Shown here in pieces: positions 7,602 through 16,953 of a stretch of DNA of 64,000 nt; positions within the stretch are counted from its first letter, which is position 1; every line of letters begins with the position of its first letter. Position numbers and translations under genes: made by a program. The notes beneath the pieces are model-generated. The model did no database searches and had not been told where the DNA came from. It saw only the letters and a list, made by a program, of their open reading frames with translations. Origin of the DNA: Vibrio sp. UBA2441 (GTDB lineage Bacteria > Pseudomonadota > Gammaproteobacteria > Enterobacterales > Vibrionaceae); contig DDQN01000021.1 of the NCBI GenBank assembly GCA_002342685.1, positions 88,416 through 152,415 on the forward strand. The letters run 5' to 3'.

Positions 7602-9617
7602 ATGCCAAATAAAATCCGCAATATTGCCTTTGTTGGCCAAAGTGGTACCGGCAAAACCACTCTCATTGAACGTTTACTTTTTGAATCAGGAACAACCACC
7701 CACCTTGGTAGCGTTGAAAAAGGCGATACCATTACTGATTTTGACGATCAGTCAATTCGTTACCACCATAGTATAGAAGCGACTCCAGTTGCCCTTTCTT
7801 GGAATAAACACCGGATGAATTACATAGATACACCAGGACAGCCTGAGCTGCTTGGGCGTACCTTTAGTATCATGCCAGCGGTAGAAACTACGGCGTTGAT
7901 CGTAGACTCTAATACGCCGCTTAATCAAGTATCTGATCGTCTTTATGCGTTCGCAAAAGAACAAAAAAAATGCCAGATGATTGTAGTAAATAAAATCGAT
8001 CTTAACCCTGGCAAAATTGTAGAGATGATGGCTCAATTATCTGACCATTTTGGTGACTGCTGTTTGCCGATAAACCTTCCGTCTGAAGATGGCGCCACTG
8101 TCGTCGATTGTTTTTTCGAACCAGAGTACGATACAACAACCATTTTTTCTGATGTTACCAGTATTCATGAAAGTCTGGTTGATCAAGTCATCGAAGTCGA
8201 TGAAGACTTGATGGAGCTTTACTTAGAGCAGGGCTCTGAACTGAATCCAGAGCAGCTACATGACCCATTCGAAGAAGCTCTACGCACAGGGCATATTATT
8301 CCCGTCTGTTTTGTTTCGGCAGAAACAGGTGCGGGTATTGAGCTACTGTTAAAAACACTGGCGGAAATTATGCCTATGCCTTTTGAAGGCAATCCACCGC
8401 TGTTGGAGAAAAACAATAAGCTAGTTCCTGTCGATTGCGACACATTAGAGCATACCGTGGCACATGTTTATAAAGTGAGTGTTGATCCTTATATGGGCAA
8501 GTTGGCTTATATCAGGGTTTTCCAAGGTGAAATTAATGCTGGCAGTCAGTTATATATTGGTGAGAATAATAAAGCATTTAAAGTTGGCCATTTGTATCAG
8601 TTACAAGGCAAAAAGCGCATTGAAATAAATCGTGCGATTGCGGGTGATTTTTGTGTTCTGGCGAAGGTTGATGATCTCTATTTCGATTCAGTTATTCATG
8701 ATTCCCATGACGAAGATGATGTACACATGCGTACTTTGTCTTTTCCCCAATCTATGTATAGCTTAGTGGTGAGGCCTAAAAAGCGTGGCGATGAGCAAAA
8801 AATGTCGGAAGTCTTAAACCGAATTGTTACAGAAGATCCTTCGTTACGCATAGAACACCGAAACCGAACTAATGAAACACTATTGAGTGGTCAAGGGGAG
8901 TTTCATTTAAAAGTGGCGCTTGAAAAAATGGAGTCAGTCTACAAACTGGTCGTGGAGACAGATCAGCCAAGTGTCGAGTACTTTGAAACCATTACAAAAC
9001 CAGCAGAAGGTCGCTACCGTCATAAAAAGCAAAGTGGCGGAGCCGGACAATTCGGTGAGGTTCAGTTAAAGGTTCGTCCATTAGATAGAGGTATTGGCTT
9101 TAAGTTTGTTAATAAGGTTGTCGGAGGGTCTATTCCAACGTCACTTATTCCTGCGGTAGAAAAAGGCATTCGTCAGGCTCTGGATGAAGGCGCTATTTCT
9201 GGTAATCCAATCAAAGATATTGAAGTTACGGTATACGACGGTAAATATCATTCTGTTGACTCGAAAGAAATTGCTTTTGTTATTGCTGGAAAAAAAGCAT
9301 TTTTAGAGGCCGTTAGCAATGCTGAACCTATCGTATTGGAGCCTATCGTACAGATGGATTTGCACATCCCGATTCAGTCTGTTGGTGATGTATCTGGAGA
9401 TCTTTCTGGTAATAGAGGGCTGATCGAGGGAACTGAGTCGCAACCCAATAACTTCGCTTTACTAAAGGCCAAATCACCGATTAATGAACTTCAGGACTAT
9501 TCGCGCAAACTGCGTGCATTAACTGGAGGTGAGGGCAGCTTTAGTATGACTTTGAGCCATTATGAACCGGCTCCTGCCGCGGTTCAGCGCGAGGTCTGCA
9601 AAGCTTCAGCACAATAG
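7602..9617 (+). CDS. EF-G-like translational GTPase paralogue with altered switch motifs
   Basis: A 671-residue protein with the EF-G domain order: G domain with P-loop GQSGTGKT (12-19), DTPG (76-79) and NKID (130-133), then domains II, III, IV (GGAGQFGEVQLKVRPL) and V. It is not canonical EF-G. The switch I RGITI is replaced by YHHSI (54-58), and the catalytic histidine of DTPGH is Gln80. EF-G paralogues of this kind are known in many bacteria and may act in ribosome recycling, back-translocation or stress, but this one's job is not defined. AGGAG lies seven bases before the ATG. It is monocistronic with a terminator directly after. Confidence 0.85.
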   Translation: MPNKIRNIAFVGQSGTGKTTLIERLLFESGTTTHLGSVEKGDTITDFDDQSIRYHHSIEATPVALSWNKHRMNYIDTPGQPELLGRTFSIMPAVETTALIVDSNTPLNQVSDRLYAFAKEQKKCQMIVVNKIDLNPGKIVEMMAQLSDHFGDCCLPINLPSEDGATVVDCFFEPEYDTTTIFSDVTSIHESLVDQVIEVDEDLMELYLEQGSELNPEQLHDPFEEALRTGHIIPVCFVSAETGAGIELLLKTLAEIMPMPFEGNPPLLEKNNKLVPVDCDTLEHTVAHVYKVSVDPYMGKLAYIRVFQGEINAGSQLYIGENNKAFKVGHLYQLQGKKRIEINRAIAGDFCVLAKVDDLYFDSVIHDSHDEDDVHMRTLSFPQSMYSLVVRPKKRGDEQKMSEVLNRIVTEDPSLRIEHRNRTNETLLSGQGEFHLKVALEKMESVYKLVVETDQPSVEYFETITKPAEGRYRHKKQSGGAGQFGEVQLKVRPLDRGIGFKFVNKVVGGSIPTSLIPAVEKGIRQALDEGAISGNPIKDIEVTVYDGKYHSVDSKEIAFVIAGKKAFLEAVSNAEPIVLEPIVQMDLHIPIQSVGDVSGDLSGNRGLIEGTESQPNNFALLKAKSPINELQDYSRKLRALTGGEGSFSMTLSHYEPAPAAVQREVCKASAQ

Positions 9618-9630
9618 TATTGGTATAAGC

Positions 9631-9663
9631 AAAAGCCCCAACTCGTTGAGAGTTTGGGCTTTT
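9631..9663. terminator. terminator after the EF-G paralogue
   Basis: A long stem AAAAGCCCCAACT / AGTTTGGGCTTTT with one mismatch. The T-run on the right serves the plus-strand GTPase, and the A-run on the left can serve the convergent EamA gene. Confidence 0.82.
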
Positions 9664-9711
9664 AACGTTTAATACTGGCGTTGTGGTGTAGTGAACTCGA
9701 AAGATCATTGG

Positions 9712-10662
9712 TTATTTATGAAAGCTAGCAGGTTGTTGCGTCAATTTATAAGCTGGGCGTAATTTATGAAGTAGATAATCTATATGTTTTCTGGAAAGGC
9801 TATTTAAAACGTTGCCAACCAATATAAGCGTTACACCAATCATCGATTCAACAGACCATTGATATCCTTCGAATAGAGTCGAAAAGCCAAGCGCAACGAT
9901 AGGGAATAAAACCATGGTGTAGGCGGATTTCTCGGCACCAATCCTTCCTACTAAAGTTAAATAACAACCGAAGGCAAGCACAGAGCCAAACATGGCCAGA
10001 TAGAACAGTGACCCAAGGTAAGTGAATGAAGCATCGTAGCTGAATGGGATGCCTTTAATTTGGATAAGAGCAACAAGTGCTAGTGAGCCATATGTCATAC
10101 CATAGGCGTTGGTTTGTACTACTGGTAGTTTTGCTCTTTGGTTACGAACCGAGATCATACTACCCACTGAAGCAACAAAAGTACTGGCTAATGCGAGACC
10201 TACTGCTTCCAGTTTTCCAGTGTTTGCGCCGAAAGTTTCAATTTCGGACCAGAACACCATGCAGATACCGGCAAGTCCGAATAGCGCGCTGATAATGATG
10301 GATGAGTTAGGTCGTTTACCAAAAAAGAGAAAGCTGTTGGCAATATTCATTAATACAATAGTGGAATAAATAACGGCAATCAAACCGCTGCTTAACTCAT
10401 AAGATGCCCAATAAACCAGCAAGTAATTTAGCCCGAATAGAGCAATACCTTGCAAAAACATCCAAAAATGTTCTTTTAGTTGAAAAGTCATTGGTAGTTT
10501 TCTCAGCAGACACCAGACAAGAAGAATAAGTGCTGCCAATGAAAAACGATACGTCAGTGAGACCTCAGCCGCGACAGTGCCTAACTGAAACTGGATGGCT
10601 AAAAAGGTTGAACCCCATATCAAAACGGTAGATAGGTAAAGGGTGAATGTGTTTTTAAACAT
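9712..10662 (-). CDS. EamA/DMT-family transporter
   Basis: A 316-residue inner-membrane protein with two EamA repeats and about ten hydrophobic helices (LSTVLIWGSTFLAIQ at the N-terminus, then LASTFVASVGSMISVRNQ opening the second repeat). The drug/metabolite transporter superfamily exports amino acids, metabolites or toxic compounds. It is divergent from a LysR regulator across 102 bp, an arrangement in which the regulator usually controls the transporter. The substrate is not inferable. Confidence 0.87.
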   Translation of the reverse strand: MFKNTFTLYLSTVLIWGSTFLAIQFQLGTVAAEVSLTYRFSLAALILLVWCLLRKLPMTFQLKEHFWMFLQGIALFGLNYLLVYWASYELSSGLIAVIYSTIVLMNIANSFLFFGKRPNSSIIISALFGLAGICMVFWSEIETFGANTGKLEAVGLALASTFVASVGSMISVRNQRAKLPVVQTNAYGMTYGSLALVALIQIKGIPFSYDASFTYLGSLFYLAMFGSVLAFGCYLTLVGRIGAEKSAYTMVLFPIVALGFSTLFEGYQWSVESMIGVTLILVGNVLNSLSRKHIDYLLHKLRPAYKLTQQPASFHK

Positions 10663-10764
10663 GGCGATGCACGACGTTATATAAATGTAACTGTTGTTAT
10701 ATGAATATTATTAGTATTATGAAAGCGAATTATATTTATTAAAGGTATTAGCGATGCTAATAGT

Positions 10765-11655
10765 ATGGCGATGACAAGAGATATTGACATTAGTTTGCTT
10801 CGGGCATTGATTGCAGTCGCTGAGACTGGAAGCATGACCTCTGCGGCAAATACCATGAATTTGACGCAGGGTGCTATTAGCCAAAAGATAAAACGACTTG
10901 AAGCCATGTTTGAGTCCACTTTGTTTGAGCGTGAGCAGAGAAAATTACAGTTAACACCTGAAGGTGAAAAATTAATTTCACGTGCATACCGCCTTGTCTC
11001 GCTGAACGATGAAATATGGCAATCGATGATGCGCCCAGAAGTGAAAGGTAAGGTTAAGTTAGGGGTCCCGTTGGATCTGGTACGTCCTTTTTTGCCTTCG
11101 ATTTTACGGCGTTTTAATCGAGAAAACCCAAGTATTCAAATCACCGTAGTGAGCAATATGACCTCAGTATTACTGGATGCTTTGAATCAGGGCGAGATAG
11201 ATATTGCTATTACAACAGAACGCCAACCCGCGTCTGAACAATCCAATATTTTGTTGACGGATCAGTTGGTTTGGATTGGTGTTCAAAACGGCGATGCGTG
11301 CTATAAAAAACCGCTACCGATTTCATTGGGATCAAATACCAGTGCGTTTCGGGGTACTACCATTGATGCTCTGAATAAAAAAAACCTGGATTGGATAGCA
11401 GTATGTGATGAAGGAAACCTTGAATCGACGCTCGTTACCGTAGAGGCTGATATTGCCGTTGCACCTTACCTATCCCGTTTGTTGCCAAACAGTTTAGAGG
11501 TTATCGACAAAAATGTGGGTTTGCCCGACTTACCTGAATTTTATATCAATTTGCACACCTCTGATACGAATGGGAATTGGATAAAACGCGAGTTGGCAGA
11601 TGCCATCCGCAAAGGTTTTTCAGACCTAAAAAGTGAATCCGCTAAGTTGGTATAG
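10765..11655 (+). CDS. LysR-family transcriptional regulator
   Basis: A 296-residue DNA-binding protein: winged HTH at about residues 7-66 (LRALIAVAETGSMTSAANTM, then LTQGAISQKIKRLE) followed by a periplasmic-binding-like effector domain. Two in-frame ATGs, at 10765 and 10771, are possible starts. Divergence from the EamA exporter suggests that it controls that gene (inference). It converges with liuE, whose stop is only 14 bp away, so little room remains for a terminator between the two units. Confidence 0.88.
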   Translation: MAMTRDIDISLLRALIAVAETGSMTSAANTMNLTQGAISQKIKRLEAMFESTLFEREQRKLQLTPEGEKLISRAYRLVSLNDEIWQSMMRPEVKGKVKLGVPLDLVRPFLPSILRRFNRENPSIQITVVSNMTSVLLDALNQGEIDIAITTERQPASEQSNILLTDQLVWIGVQNGDACYKKPLPISLGSNTSAFRGTTIDALNKKNLDWIAVCDEGNLESTLVTVEADIAVAPYLSRLLPNSLEVIDKNVGLPDLPEFYINLHTSDTNGNWIKRELADAIRKGFSDLKSESAKLV

Positions 11656-11669
11656 CGGCCAAAAATTGT

Positions 11670-12584
11670 TTATAAAACAATGTCGCCAATAGCCAATGAG
11701 ACTTTCGAGGAAGGTGGCTTGTTTAAAAGGTGGCTTATCATCCAGCCAGCTTTGGTAATATCCTGCAGATTGATACCAGTCTCTATACCTAAACCATGAC
11801 AAAGGTACAAGACATCTTCGGTGGCGACATTGCCAGTCGCTCCAGAGGCATAGGGACAACCGCCCAAACCAGCGACGCTACTATCGATCACACTAATTCC
11901 CATGGTTAATGCCTGATATATATTGGCGAGTGCCTGCCCCCAGGTATCATGAAAATGAACCGCAAGTTGATGGGGTGGAATACGGTGTTGCACGGCCTCT
12001 AACATCTTTGCGACCCGAAGCGGAGTACCTGTGCCTATGGTGTCGCCAAGTGAAATCTCGTAACAGCCTAACTTGAATAATTCGTTAGCTACGCTGGCAA
12101 CTTGCCTAGGGTTTGTTGCACCATCGTACGGACAGTCAATGACACAAGATAAATACCCACGAACGGGGATGTTGTATTTTTTTGCTTCCGCCATCAGAGG
12201 AGTGAAGCGTTTTAGGCTTTCAGCGATTGTGCAGTTGATGTTTTTTTTGCAAAAACCTTCAGAGCACGAGGTAAAAATAGCGACTTGGCTAGCACCAGAA
12301 TCTACCGCTTGTTCGAAACCTTGTAAGTTAGGTGTTAAAGCAGAGTAAATAACGTTTGGTTGACGTGTTATGTTTTCCATTACCTGTCTTGAGTCGGACA
12401 TTTGAGGCACCCACTTGGGGGATACAAACGAACCGGCTTCTATGTGGGTTAATCCTGTGAGAGATAATTGATTGATAAGCTGTATTTTCGCTTCAGTACT
12501 AACGATGGCTTCATTTTGCAAGCCATCGCGTGCACCCACTTCTACAATGGTGACCGTTTCAGGCAGCATGGTTGCGCTCTCCAT
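11670..12584 (-). CDS. liuE: hydroxymethylglutaryl-CoA lyase
   Basis: Cleaves HMG-CoA to acetyl-CoA and acetoacetate, the last step of leucine breakdown. It is a 304-residue TIM-barrel enzyme with EVGARDGLQNE (15-25, containing the catalytic Arg19 and metal Asp20), HFHDTWG metal ligands and the C-terminal GLGGCPYASGATGN active-site cysteine loop. AAGGG lies eight bases before the ATG, inside the end of liuC; only 2 bp separate the two genes. In most liu operons the biotin carboxylase gene liuD sits exactly at this junction, but here it is absent. Confidence 0.93.
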   Translation of the reverse strand: MESATMLPETVTIVEVGARDGLQNEAIVSTEAKIQLINQLSLTGLTHIEAGSFVSPKWVPQMSDSRQVMENITRQPNVIYSALTPNLQGFEQAVDSGASQVAIFTSCSEGFCKKNINCTIAESLKRFTPLMAEAKKYNIPVRGYLSCVIDCPYDGATNPRQVASVANELFKLGCYEISLGDTIGTGTPLRVAKMLEAVQHRIPPHQLAVHFHDTWGQALANIYQALTMGISVIDSSVAGLGGCPYASGATGNVATEDVLYLCHGLGIETGINLQDITKAGWMISHLLNKPPSSKVSLAIGDIVL

Positions 12585-12586
12585 TT

Positions 12587-13471
12587 TTAATGCCCTTTGC
12601 CTTGCTCTGTTTTAGATGCCCATGAAGGAGATCGTTTATCTAAAAAAGCGTTTAACCCTTCTTGCCCTTGTTCCGATACGCGAATATCAGCTATTAAGTG
12701 GCTGGTATGTTTGGTCAGTTTTTTATCGATAGGCTGATTCTCACAGGTATGACAGAGTACTTTTACTTGTTGCTGAGCCATTGGGCTGCTCGCCAAAATA
12801 GACTTGATAAGCCGGGTTAGCTGCTTATCTTCAGAGTTTTCATCTTCATTGATCACAATGTGCACAAGTCCAATGCGTTCCGCGGTTTTGGCGTCGATAT
12901 GTTCGGCGGTAAGCATATATCGTCTTGCATTACGAACTCCCATAGCTCGGCAGACATATGGTGCAATGGTGGCGGGAATAAGTCCTAGTTTTACTTCACT
13001 AAGGCAGAATTTTGCATTCTGCATTGAGACAGCAATATCGCAGCAACAAATTAACCCTAAAGCACCACCAAAAGCGCAGCCCTGCACGACCACGATAGTG
13101 GGGTGAGGAAACGAATCAAGGGTGTGCATCAATTCGGCCAGTTGTTTCGCGTCATGGCGGTTTTCCTTCTTGGATTTTAATATCATTGACTGCATCCATT
13201 GCAGATCAGCGCCGGAAGAAAAATGTTTACCATTTGCTCTTAGCAGTAAACATCGAATGGTAGGATTGGCTGCAAGCTGATTCAGGTAATCTATTAACAC
13301 AATAATCATGTCATCATTGAAGGCATTGCTTTTGCTTGCTCTATTAAGGGTGAGTGTTGCCACGCCATTATTATCGATATCACATAAGACGTTAGCTGGT
13401 TTCGGTTTTGTCCGGTTATTTTCTGCACCGCTTTTTTTCGAACTGACTTTTTCTGAGCTGATTGCTTTCAT
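12587..13471 (-). CDS. liuC: methylglutaconyl-CoA hydratase
   Basis: A crotonase-fold enzyme (294 aa) that hydrates 3-methylglutaconyl-CoA to HMG-CoA in leucine degradation. It shows the oxyanion-hole motif HFSSGADLQWMQ, the second backbone loop AFGGALGLICCCD and the acid/base glutamate in LSEVKLGLIPATIAPYV, the last being typical of the AUH/LiuC group. A lysine-rich N-terminal extension of about 25 residues precedes the fold. AAGGAA is eight bases before the ATG. The gene is the third of the leftward liu operon. Confidence 0.9.
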   Translation of the reverse strand: MKAISSEKVSSKKSGAENNRTKPKPANVLCDIDNNGVATLTLNRASKSNAFNDDMIIVLIDYLNQLAANPTIRCLLLRANGKHFSSGADLQWMQSMILKSKKENRHDAKQLAELMHTLDSFPHPTIVVVQGCAFGGALGLICCCDIAVSMQNAKFCLSEVKLGLIPATIAPYVCRAMGVRNARRYMLTAEHIDAKTAERIGLVHIVINEDENSEDKQLTRLIKSILASSPMAQQQVKVLCHTCENQPIDKKLTKHTSHLIADIRVSEQGQEGLNAFLDKRSPSWASKTEQGKGH

Positions 13472-13488
13472 TTATCGAGTTCCTTGGT

Positions 13489-13525
13489 CTTTGCATTAGG
13501 ACTTTGCATTAGGACTTTGCAATGG
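13489..13525. repeat. 13-bp tandem repeat between liuB and liuC
   Basis: CTTTGCATTAGGA occurs twice in direct succession (13489-13501, 13502-13514), followed by a partial third copy (CTTTGCAATGG). It fills the short liuB-liuC intergenic gap and just precedes the liuB stop on the coding strand. It is probably a local duplication. Confidence 0.7.
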
Positions 13526-13526
13526 C

Positions 13527-15131
13527 TTACATACGAAATATACCAAATTGACTGTCGGGTATAGGCGCTCGCAGAGAGGCAGACAGTGCATGTCCAATAA
13601 GGTCTCTGGTCTCTTTGGGATCAATAATTCCGTCGTCCCATAATCGGGCGCTGGCGTAATAGGGGTGGCCCTGTTTTTCATACAGTTCAATGATGGGTTG
13701 TTTGAAATTGCTCTCTTGTTCTGTGGACCATAGTTCGCCTTTCCTCTGTTTAATCTCTCGTTTTACCTGCGACATAACGCCCGCAGCCTGTTCACCGCCC
13801 ATCACTGATATACGGGCGTTTGGCCACATCCACATCATCGTAGGGTTATAGGCTCGTCCACACATTCCATAGTTTCCTGCGCCATAAGAACCGCCAATAA
13901 TGACGGTAAATTTGGGTACATCAGCGCACGCGACAGCCATAACAAGTTTGGCCCCGTGTTTGGCGATACCTTCTGACTCGTATTTTTTGCCTACCATGAA
14001 TCCGGTGATATTTTGTAAAAACAGCAAAGGTATTTTTCGTTTTGCACATAACTCAATAAAGTGGGCGCCTTTTTGTGCTGATTCGGAAAAAAGAATGCCG
14101 TTGTTGCCGATTATGCCAATAGGGTGACCATGCAGTTGAGCAAATCCACACACGAGAGTCTGGCCATAGTAGGTTTTAAACTCATCAAAATCCGAGTCAT
14201 CAACGATGCGGGCAATGACTTCTCTAACATCAAATAAGTGACGCAAATCCGGGTTTACGATGCCGTAAATTTCTTCAGCGTCATAACGCGGTGGCAGGGC
14301 TTTTTTTGGCGGGGGCATGATAGGAGGTTGGTTAGCACTGTCGATCGCTTGTCGTGCCATACTAAGTGCCTGTACTTCATTCTCGGCATAATAATCGGCA
14401 ACGCCTGATTTCTTACAATGGACATCAGCGCCCCCTAGTGCTTCAGCGGTTACAACCTCTCCGGTAGCGGCTTGAACAAGAGGAGGGCCGGCAAGAAAAA
14501 TCGTGCCCTGCTCTTTTACGATGATAGAGACATCAGCCATGGCAGGAACATAGGCGCCTCCTGCGGTGCACAGCCCTAATACCACTGCAACTTGCGGGAT
14601 TCCCATGGCAGACATGCGTGCCTGGTTATAAAAAATACGACCGAAGTGATCCCGGTCAGGAAACACCTCAGCCTGATGCGGAAGGTTGGCACCACCAGAG
14701 TCGACAAGGTATACGCAGGGTAAATGGCACTGCTGTGCAATCTCTTGTGCCCGCAAGTGCTTTTTGACGGTTAAAGGGAAATAAGTGCCGCCTTTAACGG
14801 AAGCATCATTGGCAATGACCATGCAAGGTATACCTTTAATATTCCCTATACCGACTATGACACCAGCGCATGGAATGGCATCTTCATACACTCGCCAGGC
14901 AGCAAACTGTCCTATTTCGAGAAAGTGAGCACCATCATCTAACAAGGTAGTTATGCGTTCTCGTGCAGAGAGTTTTCCTTTCTTGCGTTGATGTTCCATT
15001 GCCGAAGGCCCACCCCCTTGCCTGATGACATTAAGGTTAGCTTGAAGATTATCAATTAATTCAGTCATGACTTGTTTATTAGCAATAAAATGAGGATCGT
15101 TTGGCTTCGCTTTGGTTTGAAGAATGGCCAT
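13527..15131 (-). CDS. liuB: methylcrotonyl-CoA carboxylase, carboxyltransferase (beta) subunit
   Basis: Transfers CO2 from carboxybiotin to 3-methylcrotonyl-CoA to give 3-methylglutaconyl-CoA. The chosen start (ATG 15131-15129, AAGGA upstream) gives 534 residues, the usual MCCB length. A longer in-frame extension would run into liuA and is unlikely. Family marks are GGPSAMEHQRKKGKLSARERI, GGGAYVPAMADVS-like loops around residue 190-220, and GGSYGAGNYGMCGRAYNP near residue 430. The enzyme needs a biotin carboxylase/BCCP partner (LiuD, MCCA), and no such gene is present in this operon or window. Confidence 0.93.
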   Translation of the reverse strand: MAILQTKAKPNDPHFIANKQVMTELIDNLQANLNVIRQGGGPSAMEHQRKKGKLSARERITTLLDDGAHFLEIGQFAAWRVYEDAIPCAGVIVGIGNIKGIPCMVIANDASVKGGTYFPLTVKKHLRAQEIAQQCHLPCVYLVDSGGANLPHQAEVFPDRDHFGRIFYNQARMSAMGIPQVAVVLGLCTAGGAYVPAMADVSIIVKEQGTIFLAGPPLVQAATGEVVTAEALGGADVHCKKSGVADYYAENEVQALSMARQAIDSANQPPIMPPPKKALPPRYDAEEIYGIVNPDLRHLFDVREVIARIVDDSDFDEFKTYYGQTLVCGFAQLHGHPIGIIGNNGILFSESAQKGAHFIELCAKRKIPLLFLQNITGFMVGKKYESEGIAKHGAKLVMAVACADVPKFTVIIGGSYGAGNYGMCGRAYNPTMMWMWPNARISVMGGEQAAGVMSQVKREIKQRKGELWSTEQESNFKQPIIELYEKQGHPYYASARLWDDGIIDPKETRDLIGHALSASLRAPIPDSQFGIFRM

Positions 15132-15219
15132 ATGTCGTTCCTTGTCAGTGTGCTGAATATCCGTGATTTGCGGGTAAATCCATAACCGTGTTTGTAGTCG
15201 GAGTCTTATCGGCGAATGG

Positions 15220-16389
15220 TTAGCGAGATTCGTCGAATAGTTCTCTGCCAATGAGCATGCGTCTTATCTCAGAGGTGCCTGCGCCAATTTCATAGAGCTT
15301 GGCATCCCGCAGTAGCCGGCCTGCTGGAAATTCATTGATGTAACCATTGCCGCCGAGTAATTGGATAGCATCTAATGCTATTTGAGTTGCGAGTTCGGCG
15401 CTGTACAAAATAACACCAGCGGCATCTTTACGGGTGGTTTCACCGCGGTCACATGCACTAGCAACGGTATAGACGTAAGCGCGCGCAGCATTCATTCGGG
15501 TATACATGTCGGCCACTTTGGCCTGAACCAGCTGAAACTCGCCAATAGACCGGCCGAACTGTTTTCGGTCGTGCACATAAGGGATAACGAGATCGAGACA
15601 CGCTTGCATTATGCCTAACGGGCCTGCAGCAAGAACCACTCGTTCATAATCTAAACCACTCATTAATACCTCAACGCCATGGTTAACTTTGCCCAATATG
15701 TTTTCACGTGGCACCGGGCAGTCTTTGAATACGAGCTCACAGGTATTAGAACCACGCATGCCAAGCTTATCGAGCTTTTGTGCCTGACTGAATCCAGAGA
15801 AACTGCGTTCAATAATAAAGGCGGTAATTCCATGAGATTTTGCGCTAGGGTCTGTTTTAGCGTAAACCACAATGGTATGAGCATCGGGGCCATTGGTGAT
15901 CCACATTTTCGTGCCGTTGAGAATGTAAACGTCACCCACCAGTTCCGCTTTCAGTTGCATGCTAATGACATCTGAGCCGGCATTTGCTTCACTCATGGCC
16001 AGCGCCCCAATGTGACTACCGTTGATAAGTTTTGGTAAGAATTTCTCTCTCTGTGCTTGAGTACCGTTGCGAAAAATTTGGTTAACGCACAGATTCGAGT
16101 GTGCTCCGTAGCTCAATGCAACGGAGGCTGAAGCTCGGCTTATTTCTTCCATTGCAACGACGTGTGCCAGATAACCCATATCTGCGCCACCATACTCTTC
16201 GCTGATGGTAACGCCTAGTAAGCCCATGTCACCGAACAGTGACCATAGATGGTTAGGAAATTGATTATTTTTATCGATATCAGAAGCGATTGGGGCGATA
16301 TGTTCAGTTGCAAATCCATTGACCTGCTCACGCAACATATCAATAGTTTCCCCGAGTCCGAAATTAAGTGGGATATAGTCATTTCTCAT
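15220..16389 (-). CDS. liuA: isovaleryl-CoA dehydrogenase
   Basis: An FAD enzyme (389 aa) that oxidises isovaleryl-CoA to 3-methylcrotonyl-CoA and passes electrons to ETF. It has the acyl-CoA dehydrogenase fold with LAMSEANAGSDV and MWITNGPDAHTIVVYA. The base is placed as in isovaleryl-CoA dehydrogenases: the glutamate in GLDYERVVLAAGPLG, not the C-terminal position used by short-chain enzymes (here EIGAGTSEIRR, with Gly-Ala in its place). It is the first structural gene of the liu operon, and its electron acceptors (etfBA, ETF-QO) lie 23 kb away under a matching operator. Confidence 0.93.
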   Translation of the reverse strand: MRNDYIPLNFGLGETIDMLREQVNGFATEHIAPIASDIDKNNQFPNHLWSLFGDMGLLGVTISEEYGGADMGYLAHVVAMEEISRASASVALSYGAHSNLCVNQIFRNGTQAQREKFLPKLINGSHIGALAMSEANAGSDVISMQLKAELVGDVYILNGTKMWITNGPDAHTIVVYAKTDPSAKSHGITAFIIERSFSGFSQAQKLDKLGMRGSNTCELVFKDCPVPRENILGKVNHGVEVLMSGLDYERVVLAAGPLGIMQACLDLVIPYVHDRKQFGRSIGEFQLVQAKVADMYTRMNAARAYVYTVASACDRGETTRKDAAGVILYSAELATQIALDAIQLLGGNGYINEFPAGRLLRDAKLYEIGAGTSEIRRMLIGRELFDESR

Positions 16390-16474
16390 AATATCTCCTA
16401 AGCAGCAAAGTGAACGGTGGGGGTTGCATGCTCTGTTTTTACTTAGATTAATCGCATCGTAATATGGACACTTT

Positions 16475-16852
16475 TCAGTTTGACTCAGAGCGGTTCAATG
16501 CCTGCTGGCATCGTTCGCGCGCCGCATAGAGCTCTTCCATTACGATATTAATATCGTCAAGTTGACGTTGTAATGTGGCCTGTTTTTCATCAATGATAGT
16601 GAGCATCTTGAGTAACTGGGTATCACATTGATTGGTATCATATAGTTCAAATAATTGCCGAATTTCAGCTAATGAAAACCCAAGCCTTTTGCCCCGCAGA
16701 ATCAGCTTCAATCGGATCTTGTCCCTACGTTGATAAACCCGAATTTTGCCTTGCCGGGTCGGGTATATGAGTCCCATATCCTCATAGAAACGAATACTTC
16801 GAGTTGTCACATCAAACTCTTTTGCGAGCTCGCTAATTTTGAATGTTTCCAT
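16475..16852 (-). CDS. liuR: MerR-family regulator of branched-chain amino acid catabolism
   Basis: A 125-residue MerR-type regulator: HTH (FKISELAKEFDVTTRSIRFYEDMGLIYP), wing (RVYQRRDKIRLKLILRGKRLGFSLAEI) and a coiled-coil dimerisation helix at the C-terminus. I start it at the ATG 16852 because GGAGG lies ten bases upstream and the family begins here; a 24-residue upstream extension is not family-like. It is autoregulated in known LiuR systems, and the operator pair at 16954-17006 lies about 100 bp upstream. Its position at the head of liuABCE supports the name. Confidence 0.9.
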   Translation of the reverse strand: METFKISELAKEFDVTTRSIRFYEDMGLIYPTRQGKIRVYQRRDKIRLKLILRGKRLGFSLAEIRQLFELYDTNQCDTQLLKMLTIIDEKQATLQRQLDDINIVMEELYAARERCQQALNRSESN

Positions 16853-16953
16853 TAGATAATGTCCTCCAACGGCTTGGCGACGAGGAAAGCATGGCGTAAT
16901 AAAACAAACAGACAAACTTGCCATCAGGCTAGACTTTCTGTGTTAAAAACTTG

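Noticed and set aside
7752..8036. Antisense frame in the EF-G paralogue
   Set aside because: Lies opposite the G domain, without a start signal or a known domain.
11656..11669. Terminator between the LysR gene and liuE
   Set aside because: Only 14 bp with no inverted repeat; the two convergent transcripts probably overlap.
15132..15251. 40-residue N-terminal extension of liuB
   Set aside because: It overlaps the end of liuA, is not family-like, and an AAGGA site precedes the internal ATG at 15131.
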